Shown here piece after piece: positions 37,256-46,745 of a stretch of DNA of 64,000 nt; positions within the stretch are counted from its first letter, which is position 1; each line of letters opens with the position of its first letter. Position numbers and translations under genes: made by a program. The stretch spans positions 43,941,001 through 44,005,000 of the forward strand of contig NC_060214.1 in assembly GCF_021130785.1 (NCBI RefSeq), in the 5' to 3' direction. The stretch comes from Homalodisca vitripennis (lineage: Eukaryota > Arthropoda > Insecta > Hemiptera > Cicadellidae). The notes beneath the pieces are model-generated. The model had not been told where the DNA came from and searched no databases. It saw only the letters and a program-made list of their open reading frames with translations.

Positions 37256-39791
37256 TGTGAGGTGTTTCGGTGAAATCGCTTTTTATATCGTCTGCCCTGA
37301 TAGTTGCAGTCGTGCTGGGTTCTATTCCAGGGTTGTGATATCGACTTATAGCTATTTCTATCTTACCCGCGCCCTCACCGTACGCTGGTAGAGATCGATA
37401 TGATACACAAGGTTAAACGTGAGTGAACAGAAAATCTCAGACTCGTTCAGAGCGAATTCAGTTATTCGCACTCTTCAATAGAACGATATCATCACAGTTT
37501 TCTGTTCTATGTTTCGCGATTTTACGTGGATAAATGTTGATTAGAGCTGTCAATGCCCCGTTCTAGAATGCGACGTTTGGAAATAAATCCTATTGTAACG
37601 ACGACTATTTGACAATTATTTGTGCGTGAGAAAAACAGATTTTTAATATCGGTGGTCCGCGAGATCTTTATTCCACAGCCGTTGGCTCAAACCGGTCTCA
37701 GTATCGTCTGCTCGTTTCTTCTTCCTTCAGTGTGTTGTTGTGCTGTGTTAAGCTGAGGTTATGTTTTGACTTTATAGTATCAAAATAAAATATTAAATAT
37801 ATTAAACCAACAGATTCCTTCTCTATACTAACAAGACTAACGTTAACGTATAAGTTTATAAGTTAAGCTGGAAGCAAAATGTCTAATGGAAGTCTTGTGT
37901 TATATCTCTCTCCTGTGAAGCAGCTAAATCCCTTCAAGCAAATATATTTAGGTTATTTAATACAAGTATCCTTGTTCAGCAATAATACAGGTATTTCGTG
38001 TGTACTATTTTCCTCTTTAAGCCCTTAGTATCAAATATGCTAATATTAACAAGCATTAAAAGTTTGTTATAGCCTACAACCTAACATTCACTTTGAAACA
38101 TACTCTTCGAAGTAGGAAGTAAAGCTTATGCGATTTACAGGGCACCAAACAAATATTATTTAGAAACCGGGCTGAGAATTCAGAGGTTTATTAAGCCAAT
38201 GAATAATATATCTGTAAACAAGGCTGTTACCTAGATAGCCTAAATTAAGTTCCCAGCCTATCCTGGCGTTGATCAATAACTTTGAGCTTAGGCTATTAGG
38301 CCTACACGACTTAAAGTAAGCAAAATATATTATCATGAGCTATAGAAAGGTTTATATATGCTATATCTAGTAGATTGACCAAGTACATACACCTAACTTA
38401 TCTTATGCACCAAACTATTAACTTTTAAGAATAGGATAACAAACCTATACAGTTTATAGGATGCAAAATATGCGTTTGCAAACTAGGACAGGTAGTGAAA
38501 GGTAATAGAACCTATATTTGATAGATACACTACTGTCACCAAACGGGATAACCTATAAGCTGCTGTTAACCTATCCTACGCACCGAATTACTAATTTTAG
38601 GAATAGTATAACAAGCCTACGCGGCTTATAGGATGCAAAATACACGTTTGCAAACTAGGACAGGTAGTGAAAGGTAATAGAGCCAATATTTGATAGATAC
38701 ACTACTGTCACCAAACGAGATAACCTATAAGCTGCTGTTAACCTATCCTACGCACCGAATTATTAATTTTAGGAATAGGATAACAAGCCTACGCGGCGTA
38801 TAGGATGCAAAATACGCGTTTGCAAACTAGGACAGGTAGTGAAAGGTAATAGAACCTATATTTGATAGATACACTACTGTCACCAAACGAGATAACCTAT
38901 AAGCTGCTGTTAACCTATCCTACGCACCGAATTACTAATTTTAGGAATAGGATAACAAGCCTACGCGGCTTATAGGATGCAAAATACACGTTTGCAAACT
39001 AGGACCGGTAGTGAAAGGTAATAGAACCTATATTTGATAGATACACTACTGTCACCAAACGAGATAACCTATAAGCTGCTGTTAACCTATCCTACGCACA
39101 GAATTATCAATTTTAGGAATAGGATTACAAACCTACGCGGCTTATAGGATGCAAAATACCCGTTTGCAAACTAGGATAGGTAGTGAAAGGTAATGGAATC
39201 TATAATTAATAGATACACTACTGTCACTAAACGAAATATCCTATACTACGCACAGAATTATTAATTTTTCAAAGATTCCGTAGAATTCAAGGTTAACGAA
39301 TCAGCACTAGTTTTTATATTCAACATTCAATATTCGTACTGTTTTTAAATTCCCTTAATGATTACAATTCGGGGTGACTCACCAAAAGACGATATATGCC
39401 GACTCCGTAGGGCTCTCGTATTCCTCGACTCGACTTCATAAACCGACTTCCGTAAGCGAAAACTCTTCTCCTCGAATTGGCTTCACTCCACGACGTTAGC
39501 AATAAAAAACTCTCTGTCCCTTGTCGGATCGGCTGTATAAGTAGGCCGCCAGCCGGTCATGCGCAGAGACGCGTTTTCGTCAGTCGTCGCCAGACGCTGC
39601 AGCGGTCACATCGGAGCTCCGGCTAACTGCACTGCCCCGAGTAGAGAGGTTCCCTAACCTCAAATCGACTCCTTCTAATGGAATGACGACGCGACTATCG
39701 ACGATAAAAAATAAATCGACACACCTACTTGTCAAAATAAACGTTTTCTCATTTAAGAAAAAAAACGGGGTATAAAAATTGAACTCTTACG
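37256..39791 (-). repeat. 5' LTR of the Gypsy element (2,536 bp)
   Basis: Upstream LTR on the element strand. It is near-identical to 27279-30511 outside the tandem array, which here has five units rather than nine. A few small deletions (for example at about 39405-39440) also distinguish it. Confidence 0.9.
38395..39260. repeat. 172-bp tandem array inside the 5' LTR, about 5 units
   Basis: The AACCTATCCTACGCACCGAA landmark recurs at 38568, 38740, 38912 and 39084, again exactly 172 bp apart, plus the diverged first unit at 38395. It lacks four internal units of the array at 28418-29960. Confidence 0.95.
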
Positions 39792-40228
39792 TGTTAAGTT
39801 TTCTTAGCAATTGGATTGCGTCATTAGGATTTCAAACACATTCATATAATCTTTACGTATTAAGATTTTAATTGATTCCATCCGTTATTCAGTTTTACAT
39901 TGAGAAAACAATTTATGTAACGAAATTTGAGTGACTAATGTTATACGGCGATTATGTAACGTGTGAGCTTAGCAAAATAATCACAGTCTATGAGAAGTTT
40001 ACTAATGTATAATTACAGTAGGCAAACTATATTGTATTACTTCAAACTTACGACCTATGATCTGAAGATTTATAGTTTGTCAGGGTATTGACGCTTCGTA
40101 GTCATCCATTCCAAAAAATATGAATTATTAGGGATTAGCTGTTACGAACATCTTTACTATTACTACCCCAAGTTATTAGTAGTTGCAAGATCTCATTATT
40201 TAGGCATTTTGTTATTGGACGGGTTAGA
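39792..40228 (+). repeat. Copy B of long repeat, segment 3
   Basis: Resumes copy A at about 21169 (TGTTAAGTTTTCTTAGCAAT) directly after the Gypsy element, then jumps at about 40112 from A 21490 to A 22350. A diverged second unit of the terminal motif follows at about 40300-40430. Confidence 0.8.
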
Positions 40229-40463
40229 AACAAATGAATAGTGATACATTTTAGGGTACATATTATACAGATTTTTTCAATACCTTTAATGAATCGTTTG
40301 TGAAATGAATTATTAATTATTAAGGATTAGCTGTTATGAGCAGCTTCACCATTAATAACCCTAGTTATTATTTGTTGCGAGATCTCATTCTTTAGGCATT
40401 CGTTATTGGTAGGATTTAATTTTACAGATGCCACGTCTCATTTTGCTTGGACTATATATATAT

Positions 40464-40521
40464 AGTAATGGTAGCACATTCACCCGGCAAGTGGAGATCC
40501 GGGTTCGACTCCCGGCGAAGC
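40464..40521 (+). mobile_element. tRNA-like SINE fragment
   Basis: TAATGGTAGCACATTCACCC through GGGTTCGACTCCCGGC equals the tRNA-like cores at 60201-60268 and 60453-60520 but lacks the 5' acceptor strand, being cut at a (TA)n tract. The same 3' flank (GATTCAATGTTTATTGAAAT) follows. Box B is intact and box A is truncated. Confidence 0.65.
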
Positions 40522-40604
40522 GAGTACTTTTTGTGATTCAATGTTTATTGAAATTAAATCAGGCTATTGCCATTAATACAATTTAATATATATATAAATT
40601 ATAT

Positions 40605-42725
40605 ATATAAAAAATATAACATCTAAGGAAGAAAAAGCCATTAAGTCTTTAAAATATAACAAAAATATCGTAATTTTACCTTCCGATAAGGGGAATTCTA
40701 CAGTAATCTTGAATAGGAGTGATTATATTAATGAGGCTAACAGGCAATTACAAGATTCTACTGTGTACATGACTCTGGAAAAAGACCCAACTAACGATTT
40801 TAGTGCAGAAATCAAAGAATATCTCTTAGAAAATGGCCCCAAGCAAAATATTTCTGATAATATACTTAAAACTTTAATCCCAACACAACCAAAGTCACCT
40901 GTATTCTACATGTTACCTAAAACACACAAACTAGTAAGACCTCCTCCAGGCCGGCCTATTGTTGCAAGTATTGGAGCTCCTACAGAAAAAATTTCTGCTT
41001 ACGTAGATGACATTCTACAACCTTTTGTTAGAGAGTTGCCCTCCTATATCAAAAATACCAATCATTTCTTAGAAAGACTATCGGAAATTCCTCAACCATT
41101 ATCTGGTGAAATAATATTAGCTTCAGTTGACGTAGAATCACTCTACACCAATATTCCACATGATGAGGGCGTCGAAGCAATTGGGAAATGTTTAGATGAA
41201 AGACCGAAAAAACACTTTACCCACTTCTAATTTTATCACTCATTTAATTACTATGATCTTGACTATGAACAATTTTAAGTTTCTAGACAAAAACTTTCTT
41301 CAAATAAAGGGCACAGCGATGGGGACAAAAATGGCTCCTTCATACGCCAATCTTTTTATGGGGTTACTTGAGAAAAACTTTTTATCAACCCAAAAATTTC
41401 AACCCTTGGCTTGGTTTCGTTATATTGATGATATATTTCTTGTTTGGAATAATGGAATGGAACATTTGAAACAATTCCTAGAAGAATTAAACGATTTTTC
41501 ATCACTAAATTTCACCTGGAAAACATCGCCAAATTCTGTGACCTTCCTTGATGTAGACGTTTTATTAAACAGCGGTCGTTTTAAAACTAAAATTCATGTC
41601 AAGGACACAAATAGTATGCAATATTTACATTATTATAGCTGCCATCCACAGTATGTAAAGAAATCTATACCCAAGGGTCTTGCTCTTAGAGCTAAGAATC
41701 TATGTACAGATGACACTGACTTCCAAAATTATGTAACAACATTATCAAATTCATTAATCAACAGAGGATATCCTGCAAAATTAATTAACAGTGAAATAGC
41801 TAAGCCTAAAAACACAAACCATGTTTTAAGTGTTGTGGAAAAAGATGCCAAATTTGTAACTCAGTATCATCCTGGATTATACAAAGTAAATGGAATTATG
41901 AAGACCGCCTACAAAATATTGGAACAATCTCCAGAAACAAAGGATCTTTTTAATAGACCTCCTAGAATTATTTTCAAAAGACCACCAAATCTGAAAAATG
42001 TATTAGTTCATCCAAAATACATTAAAGGTAAAGACAACAGTCAAAATTTTAAACACAAATGCCATCCATGCAATAAACCACGCTGTGGAATATGCAATAT
42101 GATGCAATCTACAAACTGTTACAAAAGTTGCGTTACGCACAAAAAATATTCTTTTGCAGAAGATATCACATGTAACAGTGAAAATGTTGTCTATAAATTA
42201 TCCTGTCAACATTGCCCTAAAGACTACATTGGAGAAACATCTACGTCACTTAGGCTGAGGATGAACAATCATCGTGCCGATGTTCGACATCAAAATTTAC
42301 TTAGACCCGTATCTGCACACGCTGTCCAACACAACAAAACCTTTGAAAATTGTTTCTCTCTAATTGGCATCAAGAAGTTTCAAAATTATGACAATAAAGA
42401 ATACACAAAATTATTACTAAGAAGATATGAACAAGCAAATATAATGGCTCTTCAATCAAAATCACCAGTTGGATTAAATTTGAGACACAGCTAATTTAAA
42501 TTTATTATTCAAACTTTTTATCTATCTCTGTGTTTAGGAAAGGTTACATGTTTAATTTTCTTCTTTGATACCATATGTTTTGTTTTGTTGTTTCCAATGT
42601 TTTTATAACCTTCATTTTTATATTTGTTTATATTTTATTGTATACATGCTTTTGATAATGTTACTGAAAAGTAACGAAATATTAAGCTTTTCAAGTTGAA
42701 GAAACATGTTTTGTTTTCTTTTATA

Positions 42726-42726
<1 letters not shown>
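40605..42726 (+). mobile_element. 5'-truncated Penelope-like element
   Basis: Coding part at 40625-42494 plus about 230 bp of 3' sequence. The 5' side begins abruptly in AT-rich repeat and the 3' side runs into (TA)n at 42727-42784. Near the 3' end GTTAC-TGAAAA-GTAAC-GAAA (42660-42679) forms a small stem followed by GAAA, reminiscent of the CTGA...GAAA signature of this class. The N-terminal part of the ORF is missing. Confidence 0.8.
40625..42494 (+). pseudogene. Penelope RT plus GIY-YIG endonuclease, one frameshift
   Basis: RT blocks in order: SPVFYMLPKTHK, GRPIVASIGAPTEK, SVDVESLYTNIPHDEG (motif A), KGTAMGTKMAPSYANLFMG (motif B), WFRYIDDIFLVW (motif C) and TFLDVDV. Then a Cys-rich CHPCNKPRCGIC, and a GIY-YIG nuclease segment with VVYKLSCQHC, DYIGETSTSLRLRMNNHR. 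This RT-plus-GIY-YIG order is diagnostic of Penelope-like elements. The frame changes at about 41206-41215 in a run of six A's; one A fewer would restore reading, so a single-base insertion is the only break seen in the retained part. The open frame continues upstream of 40709 (no true ATG there), so the start is lost by truncation. Confidence 0.85.

Positions 42727-42784
<58 letters not shown>
42727..42784. repeat. (TA)n microsatellite
   Basis: About 58 bases of alternating T/A at the 3' edge of the Penelope-like element. Confidence 0.95.
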
Positions 42785-42788
<4 letters not shown>

Positions 42789-43102
42789 GCACGTTATATT
42801 TCAGGTCTTATTTCCTAACACGTTCGTTATTATTGCAATCTCATTGCTTGGGCACTGATTTTTAGTCGAGTCTCTCTGGAGGTTGAAGGCGCGCCTGAAT
42901 TGACAACGAAATATTTCACTCCTAAACTTGGGCTTTGATGATTGAAACTTTTAATAGGTAGAATCTTCCTAAAATAATGATATTGGAGCTTTGTTAATTA
43001 CTTTTCAAAAACAACTCAATACATCTTTCGAGAATCCGTTTTGATATTAAGGGATGAGATGGCAAAATCTTGTATTAAACAACTGCATTCGATCAATGGA
43101 AA
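42785..43102. other. No gene seen; flank of the Maverick element
   Basis: Resumes with CAATCTCATTGCTTGG, resembling the end motifs of copies A and B. It ends at the Maverick target duplication. Confidence 0.4.
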
Positions 43103-43108
43103 CATTTT

Positions 43109-43146
43109 AGTAGTATAGATGTGTATGTTTACCGACGTCTCAAAGA
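43109..43146 (+). repeat. Left terminal inverted repeat
   Basis: Starts AGTAGTATAGATGTGTATGT. It differs from the right repeat at three of 38 positions. Confidence 0.9.
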
Positions 43147-43169
43147 CGAGGATGAGGTCAAAGGTCAGT

Positions 43170-43470
43170 CACGTGAAAGGCCATCTTGGATCACGTGACC
43201 GCGGGAATTTGTCCCTCTCTTGCGGGAATTTTCCCTCACTCGCGGGAATTTTTCCCTCACTCGCGGCCATCTTGGATCACGTGACCGCGGGAATTTTTCC
43301 CTCACTCGCGGAATTTTTTCCTCCACCAGTCACGTGATCGACGCCAGATTCATAGCTTGTTTATCACAGATTCAAAGAGTGTCCAGTACAGATTCAAAGA
43401 GTGTCCACTACAGATTCAAAGAGTGTCCAATACAGATTCAAAGAGTGTCCATCACAGGTTCGTGGTTTGC
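43170..43470 (+). repeat. Sub-terminal repeats of the Maverick element
   Basis: Two arrays in tandem. At 43170-43330, CACGTGACCGCGGGAATTT and CCCTCACTCGCGG motifs recur several times. From 43367, CAGATTCAAAGAGTGTCC repeats every 22 bp (43367, 43389, 43411, 43433) with a partial unit at 43455. Such arrays could bind an element-encoded protein, but that is conjecture. Confidence 0.85.
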
Positions 43471-43629
43471 AATTTTGCGTTTACGACTCGTATGAACACA
43501 GTAGCGCGATGACGTCAATCGGCGACCCCTGACATCCAGACAGAGCGGCGCCAGACGCTTGTCGAGACATGTCGAGTTGCACAACACCGTTGACGTCAAT
43601 GGAAAATCCCCATTGACGTCATCTCGGTC

Positions 43630-43665
43630 TATATAAGCCGGCCCCTCCCTCGCATCATCCTCAGT
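43630..43665 (+). promoter_or_regulatory. Core promoter: TATA box and TCAGT initiator
   Basis: TATATAAG at 43630-43637 is followed 31 bp later by TCAGT at 43661-43665, the arthropod initiator. Spacing is canonical and places a start at about 43663, about 190 nt before the ATG at 43852. Confidence 0.7.
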
Positions 43666-43713
43666 CGAGTTAGACAACGCCGTGAGTCAGTAGTGTCTGT
43701 AGTGCGCAACAAG

Positions 43714-43740
43714 TAACCTAACCTAACCTAACCTAACCTA
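43714..43740 (+). repeat. Telomere-like (CCTAA)n tract
   Basis: Five tandem units of TAACC, the complement of the insect telomeric TTAGG repeat, in the predicted 5' UTR of the left gene. Confidence 0.85.
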
Positions 43741-43851
43741 TATTAAGTGATTGTATTCATTATTGTTGTTGTGTTAGAGTGCATTGTATCCTCACGTTGT
43801 GATTATACTGTACAGTGATTGTGGTAGTGCCGGGTTACTAAGTAGACGATA

Positions 43852-45118
43852 ATGGCTAGTTCCAGTTGTGATGTGTGTGGTGCAATGGTGAGGAAGTCGA
43901 ACATGGCGCGGCATCGTAACACACACAAGAGCAAATCGTCCGCAGGAGTTGAACCTCATGTGCCAGAGGCCAAAAAGAAGTGTACGCGCTGCAACAAGTT
44001 CATAACGGCTTCCAACATGTCTCGCCATCTCAAGGTATGTGGATCAGCTAAAACGACTGTGGAACCTAAGAATCCGTGCCCGCATTGTCAGCAACCGATT
44101 ACTATGTCCAACTTGAGCCGTCACATTGCAAAGTGTTCTCCAGGCGCCTTAAAGCGTAAGCATGATGTAGCTACCGTTTCAGCACCACCGCCGAAAGTGC
44201 CACGCCAAGAACCGAGCGCTAGCATGTCTGGCTTTGGAATCGACGACGAGATTACGGAGGTCGACAAGGCGTTCAAGGGTCGTATGAAAACGTACATAAT
44301 AGAAAACAAGCGTGGTATCAAAGACCCCAAAAGATTTCTTAAAACATGTAGAAAGCCAATCACTCGCGAAATAGCACAGCATGTCGACGAACACAACATC
44401 AAAGCTAACCTCGTATTTGAAGCCGAATACACAAAACCGACGAATGGTGTGATTCAAAAGATGAATTTCAAAACTAAAGACAACGTGATTCTTCCAACTA
44501 CGGACATTAGGGTGTATGTTAAAACGGCGATGAAAAAGCTTTTTGAATGGAAGAGTTCTACGCCAAGGGATCTGGTTGGACCTTGCACAAAATCCTCCAC
44601 CTCGAGTTACGAATTAATCGTTACGTTCCACTCAGAGGCTCCAGTTACATGGAACTACACGAAAAGATTTCAGCTAAGAAAGCAATCGTAAATATAAAGA
44701 ACACTGATCAGAAATGTTTCGTGTGGTCAATCTTAGCCGCGTTGCATCCCAAGGGGTGGCAAGCGAAGCCTGAGCGTATCCACCACTATCAACCTTTTGA
44801 GCACGAACTAGACGTACATTTGGACGGTATCACTTTTCCTGTGAGTCTCGACCACGTCAAGCTGTTTGAAAAGCGATCTGGAATATCCGTCAACGTGTAC
44901 TCTTACGACGAGAAACTGGTCGTCTATCCGCTGTACGTGACACGAGAAGAAAAAGACACACACGTTGACTTGCTGTATATTAGAGATCAAAACAACTCTC
45001 ACTACTGCCTCATCAAAGATCTCAGCCGATTAGTACGTTCACAACTTTCAAAGCACACGACTAGAACCTGGCTCTGCAAGCGCTGCCTCATGCATTACGG
45101 AACCGAGGAACTACTGAC
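43852..45118 (+). pseudogene. Truncated zinc-finger/PolB 5' region, left copy
   Basis: Starts MASSSCDVCGAMV and carries three C2H2/C2HC-like fingers (CDVC...ARH, CTRC...SRH, CPHC...SRH). The region KRGIKDPKRFLKTCRKPITR onward matches the right copy at about 97% by eye in nucleotides, whereas the finger region is much more diverged. A 4-nt deletion near 44540 shifts the frame; the correct frame continues as 44547-45118 through DQKCFVWSILAALHPK to CLMHYGTEELL. There the match ends abruptly, before the exonuclease and polymerase domains. So it is a partial, frameshifted duplicate. It has its own promoter and could at most make a short zinc-finger protein. Confidence 0.85.
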
Positions 45119-45131
45119 CAACTCGACCAAC

Positions 45132-45210
45132 TACTCGACCAACGGAACACGCAACACAAACGACTTGATTACAACTTTACCGTCTGCCGGTTCAGTTGCT
45201 CCGTGTTACC
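45132..45210 (-). repeat. Inverted scrap of the capsid-like gene
   Basis: On the minus strand it matches 46047-46129 of the capsid-like ORF, with a 4-nt deletion. It is joined directly to the broken end of the left zinc-finger/PolB copy through a short duplication (ACTCGACCAAC twice, about 45121-45143). Confidence 0.85.
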
Positions 45211-45270
45211 GACGATGATATGGCTCGGCAATGTGGGCCAAGCGTAAACTCGGTATGGGACTGTCGACGT

Positions 45271-45549
45271 CGGTGGTAGAACGGTGGTACGTCGTTTTAA
45301 AAAATATTTGCGTGTATCATCGTCGGTGGTAGAACGGTGATATGTCGTTTAAAAAAATATTTGCGTATATCATCGTCAGTGGTAGAACGGTGATATGTCG
45401 TTTTAAAAAATATTTGCGTGTATCATCGTTAATGGTAGAACGGTGATATGTCGTTTAAAAAAATATTTGCGTATATCATCGTCAGTGGTAGAACGGTGAT
45501 ACATCGTTCAAAAAATATTTGCGTGTATCATCGTTATTGGGGAAACGGT
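45271..45549 (+). repeat. 53-bp tandem repeat, about 5 units
   Basis: The landmark GGTGGTAGAACGGTG recurs at 45271, 45324, 45377, 45430 and 45483 with exact 53-bp spacing, and a diverged last unit ends about 45549. Each unit contains a TTTTAAAAAATATTTGCGT run. Confidence 0.9.
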
Positions 45550-45807
45550 GATGTAGCGTGTATCACGTCGTTAAGCATAAACTTGTATTTACCGTTATGC
45601 GCTTTCCTCGTCATGTCTATTGAAATATATCCGTGCGGTTGAGACCAATACTTTCTGCATAAAGTTTCAAATTCACGATACGTCATGTCCGATCTAACAA
45701 AGTCGTCGTATATTCGTTTGGTGTAATGTTTGATTTGTTTAAACACGCACAGCATGTTCACATTATTACGAATCACTTGCATGTCAACTTTCCCATAACT
45801 CTGACTC
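45534..45807 (-). pseudogene. C-terminal scrap of a packaging-ATPase-like gene
   Basis: Minus-strand reading gives SQSYGKVDMQVIRNNVNMLC, then VFKQ, YDDFVRSDMTYREFETLC and HGYISIDMTRKAHNGKY before a stop at 45534. This order (Q.Y...IR.N.N....KQ, then IY.D.V..DM....F..LC, then a hydrophobic IDMTR strand) resembles the C-terminal third of the FtsK/HerA-type DNA-packaging ATPase of Mavericks. Walker A and B motifs would lie upstream and are absent: a stop is reached just above 45807, where the capsid-like homology begins on the other strand. Family call is by pattern memory, not by search. Confidence 0.5.
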
Positions 45808-46745
45808 TATATACCATTACGAGTCAAGTGAAAGGATTGGTGAGCTACAGTAAATCGCAAATGTACATGTTGCCGACTAGCGGTTTCATTTTCAAGTTTA
45901 ATGGCGGCGGCAAGTTCGAAGCGTTGGGTACACTCGGCCACTTGGGTCTGGGATTCTTTGACCATTTACGCAATCCGATGTACAAGGGCGGGTTCGAGAT
46001 CACATTCACTCGAGCCGAAGACAATGACGCTATATACCACTGGTTAGGTAACACACAAGGAGCAACTGAACCGGCAGACGGTAAAGTTGTAATCAAGTCG
46101 TTTGTGTTGCGTGTTCCGTTGGTCGAGTACGAGACAAACGCCAAGAGCCAGCTGATTGCCGGTCTCAAACAAATGAGTGATAAGGATTCGCTGAAATACA
46201 CTTACTTGCAGTGGCAGTGTATCGATAAGAAAGGCGTGTTCGGTTCAACGTTCAACTTTGACGTCACCGGCCTCTATCGTAACGTGTACAATCCCAAATT
46301 CATTATCGTTGCACTGCAAACAGACCGCACCAACAAGCAGAAGAAAAACCCAAGTCGATTCGATCATTGCAACTTGAAGAATGTGTCGGTAAAAATCAAC
46401 GGACACCGCTATCCGGCGGAAATGCAAAACTGCGATATGGCGACTCAAAACTACAGGTTGTTGTACGACCAGTACTTGGCGTTTAGAAAACTCATGTACG
46501 GCGATACGGACGTGTATGTCAACATGGACGATTTTAAATCGAGGTACCCCATCATAGTGATTGACACGCATTTGCATCCCACGAGCCGAGACAGGTCCAG
46601 AAACGATATACAAGTCGAATTGGATTTCACTACAGCAGTTGCGTCCGCTCAAAGCGACGTGGGCACTACGGCGTACGTAATATTGGTGTCTCAGACAGAG
46701 TTCATGTACGACATTACGCGAAACGTCATTCGCATGGTACAGTGA
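45726..46745 (+). CDS. Capsid-like protein, probably 5'-truncated
   Basis: A 339-codon open frame. The first ~28 codons are antisense to the ATPase scrap and are probably not original; family-like sequence starts near LYTITSQ/YSKSQMYMLP (about 45810 on). Conserved-looking blocks: YKGGFEITFTRAEDNDAIYH, GKVVIKSFVLRVPLVEY, PKFIIVALQTDR, NPSRFDHCNLKNVSVKINGH, RYPIIVIDTHLHP and IQVELDFTTAV. The strand-rich layout with two similar halves and its place beside PolB and ATPase fit a double-jelly-roll capsid protein of a Maverick-like element, but that is inference. The frame is open to a TGA at 46743-46745 with no internal stop. No promoter was recognised. Confidence 0.5.
   Translation: MFDLFKHAQHVHIITNHLHVNFPITLTLYTITSQVKGLVSYSKSQMYMLPTSGFIFKFNGGGKFEALGTLGHLGLGFFDHLRNPMYKGGFEITFTRAEDNDAIYHWLGNTQGATEPADGKVVIKSFVLRVPLVEYETNAKSQLIAGLKQMSDKDSLKYTYLQWQCIDKKGVFGSTFNFDVTGLYRNVYNPKFIIVALQTDRTNKQKKNPSRFDHCNLKNVSVKINGHRYPAEMQNCDMATQNYRLLYDQYLAFRKLMYGDTDVYVNMDDFKSRYPIIVIDTHLHPTSRDRSRNDIQVELDFTTAVASAQSDVGTTAYVILVSQTEFMYDITRNVIRMVQ

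Larger units (their letters stand above)
27279..39791 (-). mobile_element. Gypsy-type LTR retrotransposon, 12.5 kb
   Basis: Two LTRs (27279-30511 and 37256-39791) bound an internal region with gag, pol and an extra ORF, all on the minus strand. LTRs start TG and end CA on the element strand, except that the outermost base of the upstream LTR is changed (position 39791 is G). The 4-bp target duplication TGTT lies at 27275-27278 and 39792-39795. Removing the element and one TGTT restores AATGTTGTTAAGTTTTC, which is exactly what copy A has. Domain order (RT-RNase H-integrase) defines the Gypsy/Metaviridae type. In the alignable 1.14-kb outer parts the LTRs differ at only about six positions, so the insertion is fairly young. 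Confidence 0.95.

Noticed and set aside
43367..43470. Possible CRISPR-like array (22-bp repeats)
   Set aside because: Contiguous tandem units without unique spacers, in a eukaryotic transposon.
43119..43495. Plus-strand frames rich in repeated NFSLTRG-like words
   Set aside because: Translation of the GC-rich sub-terminal repeats; no ATG context or homology.
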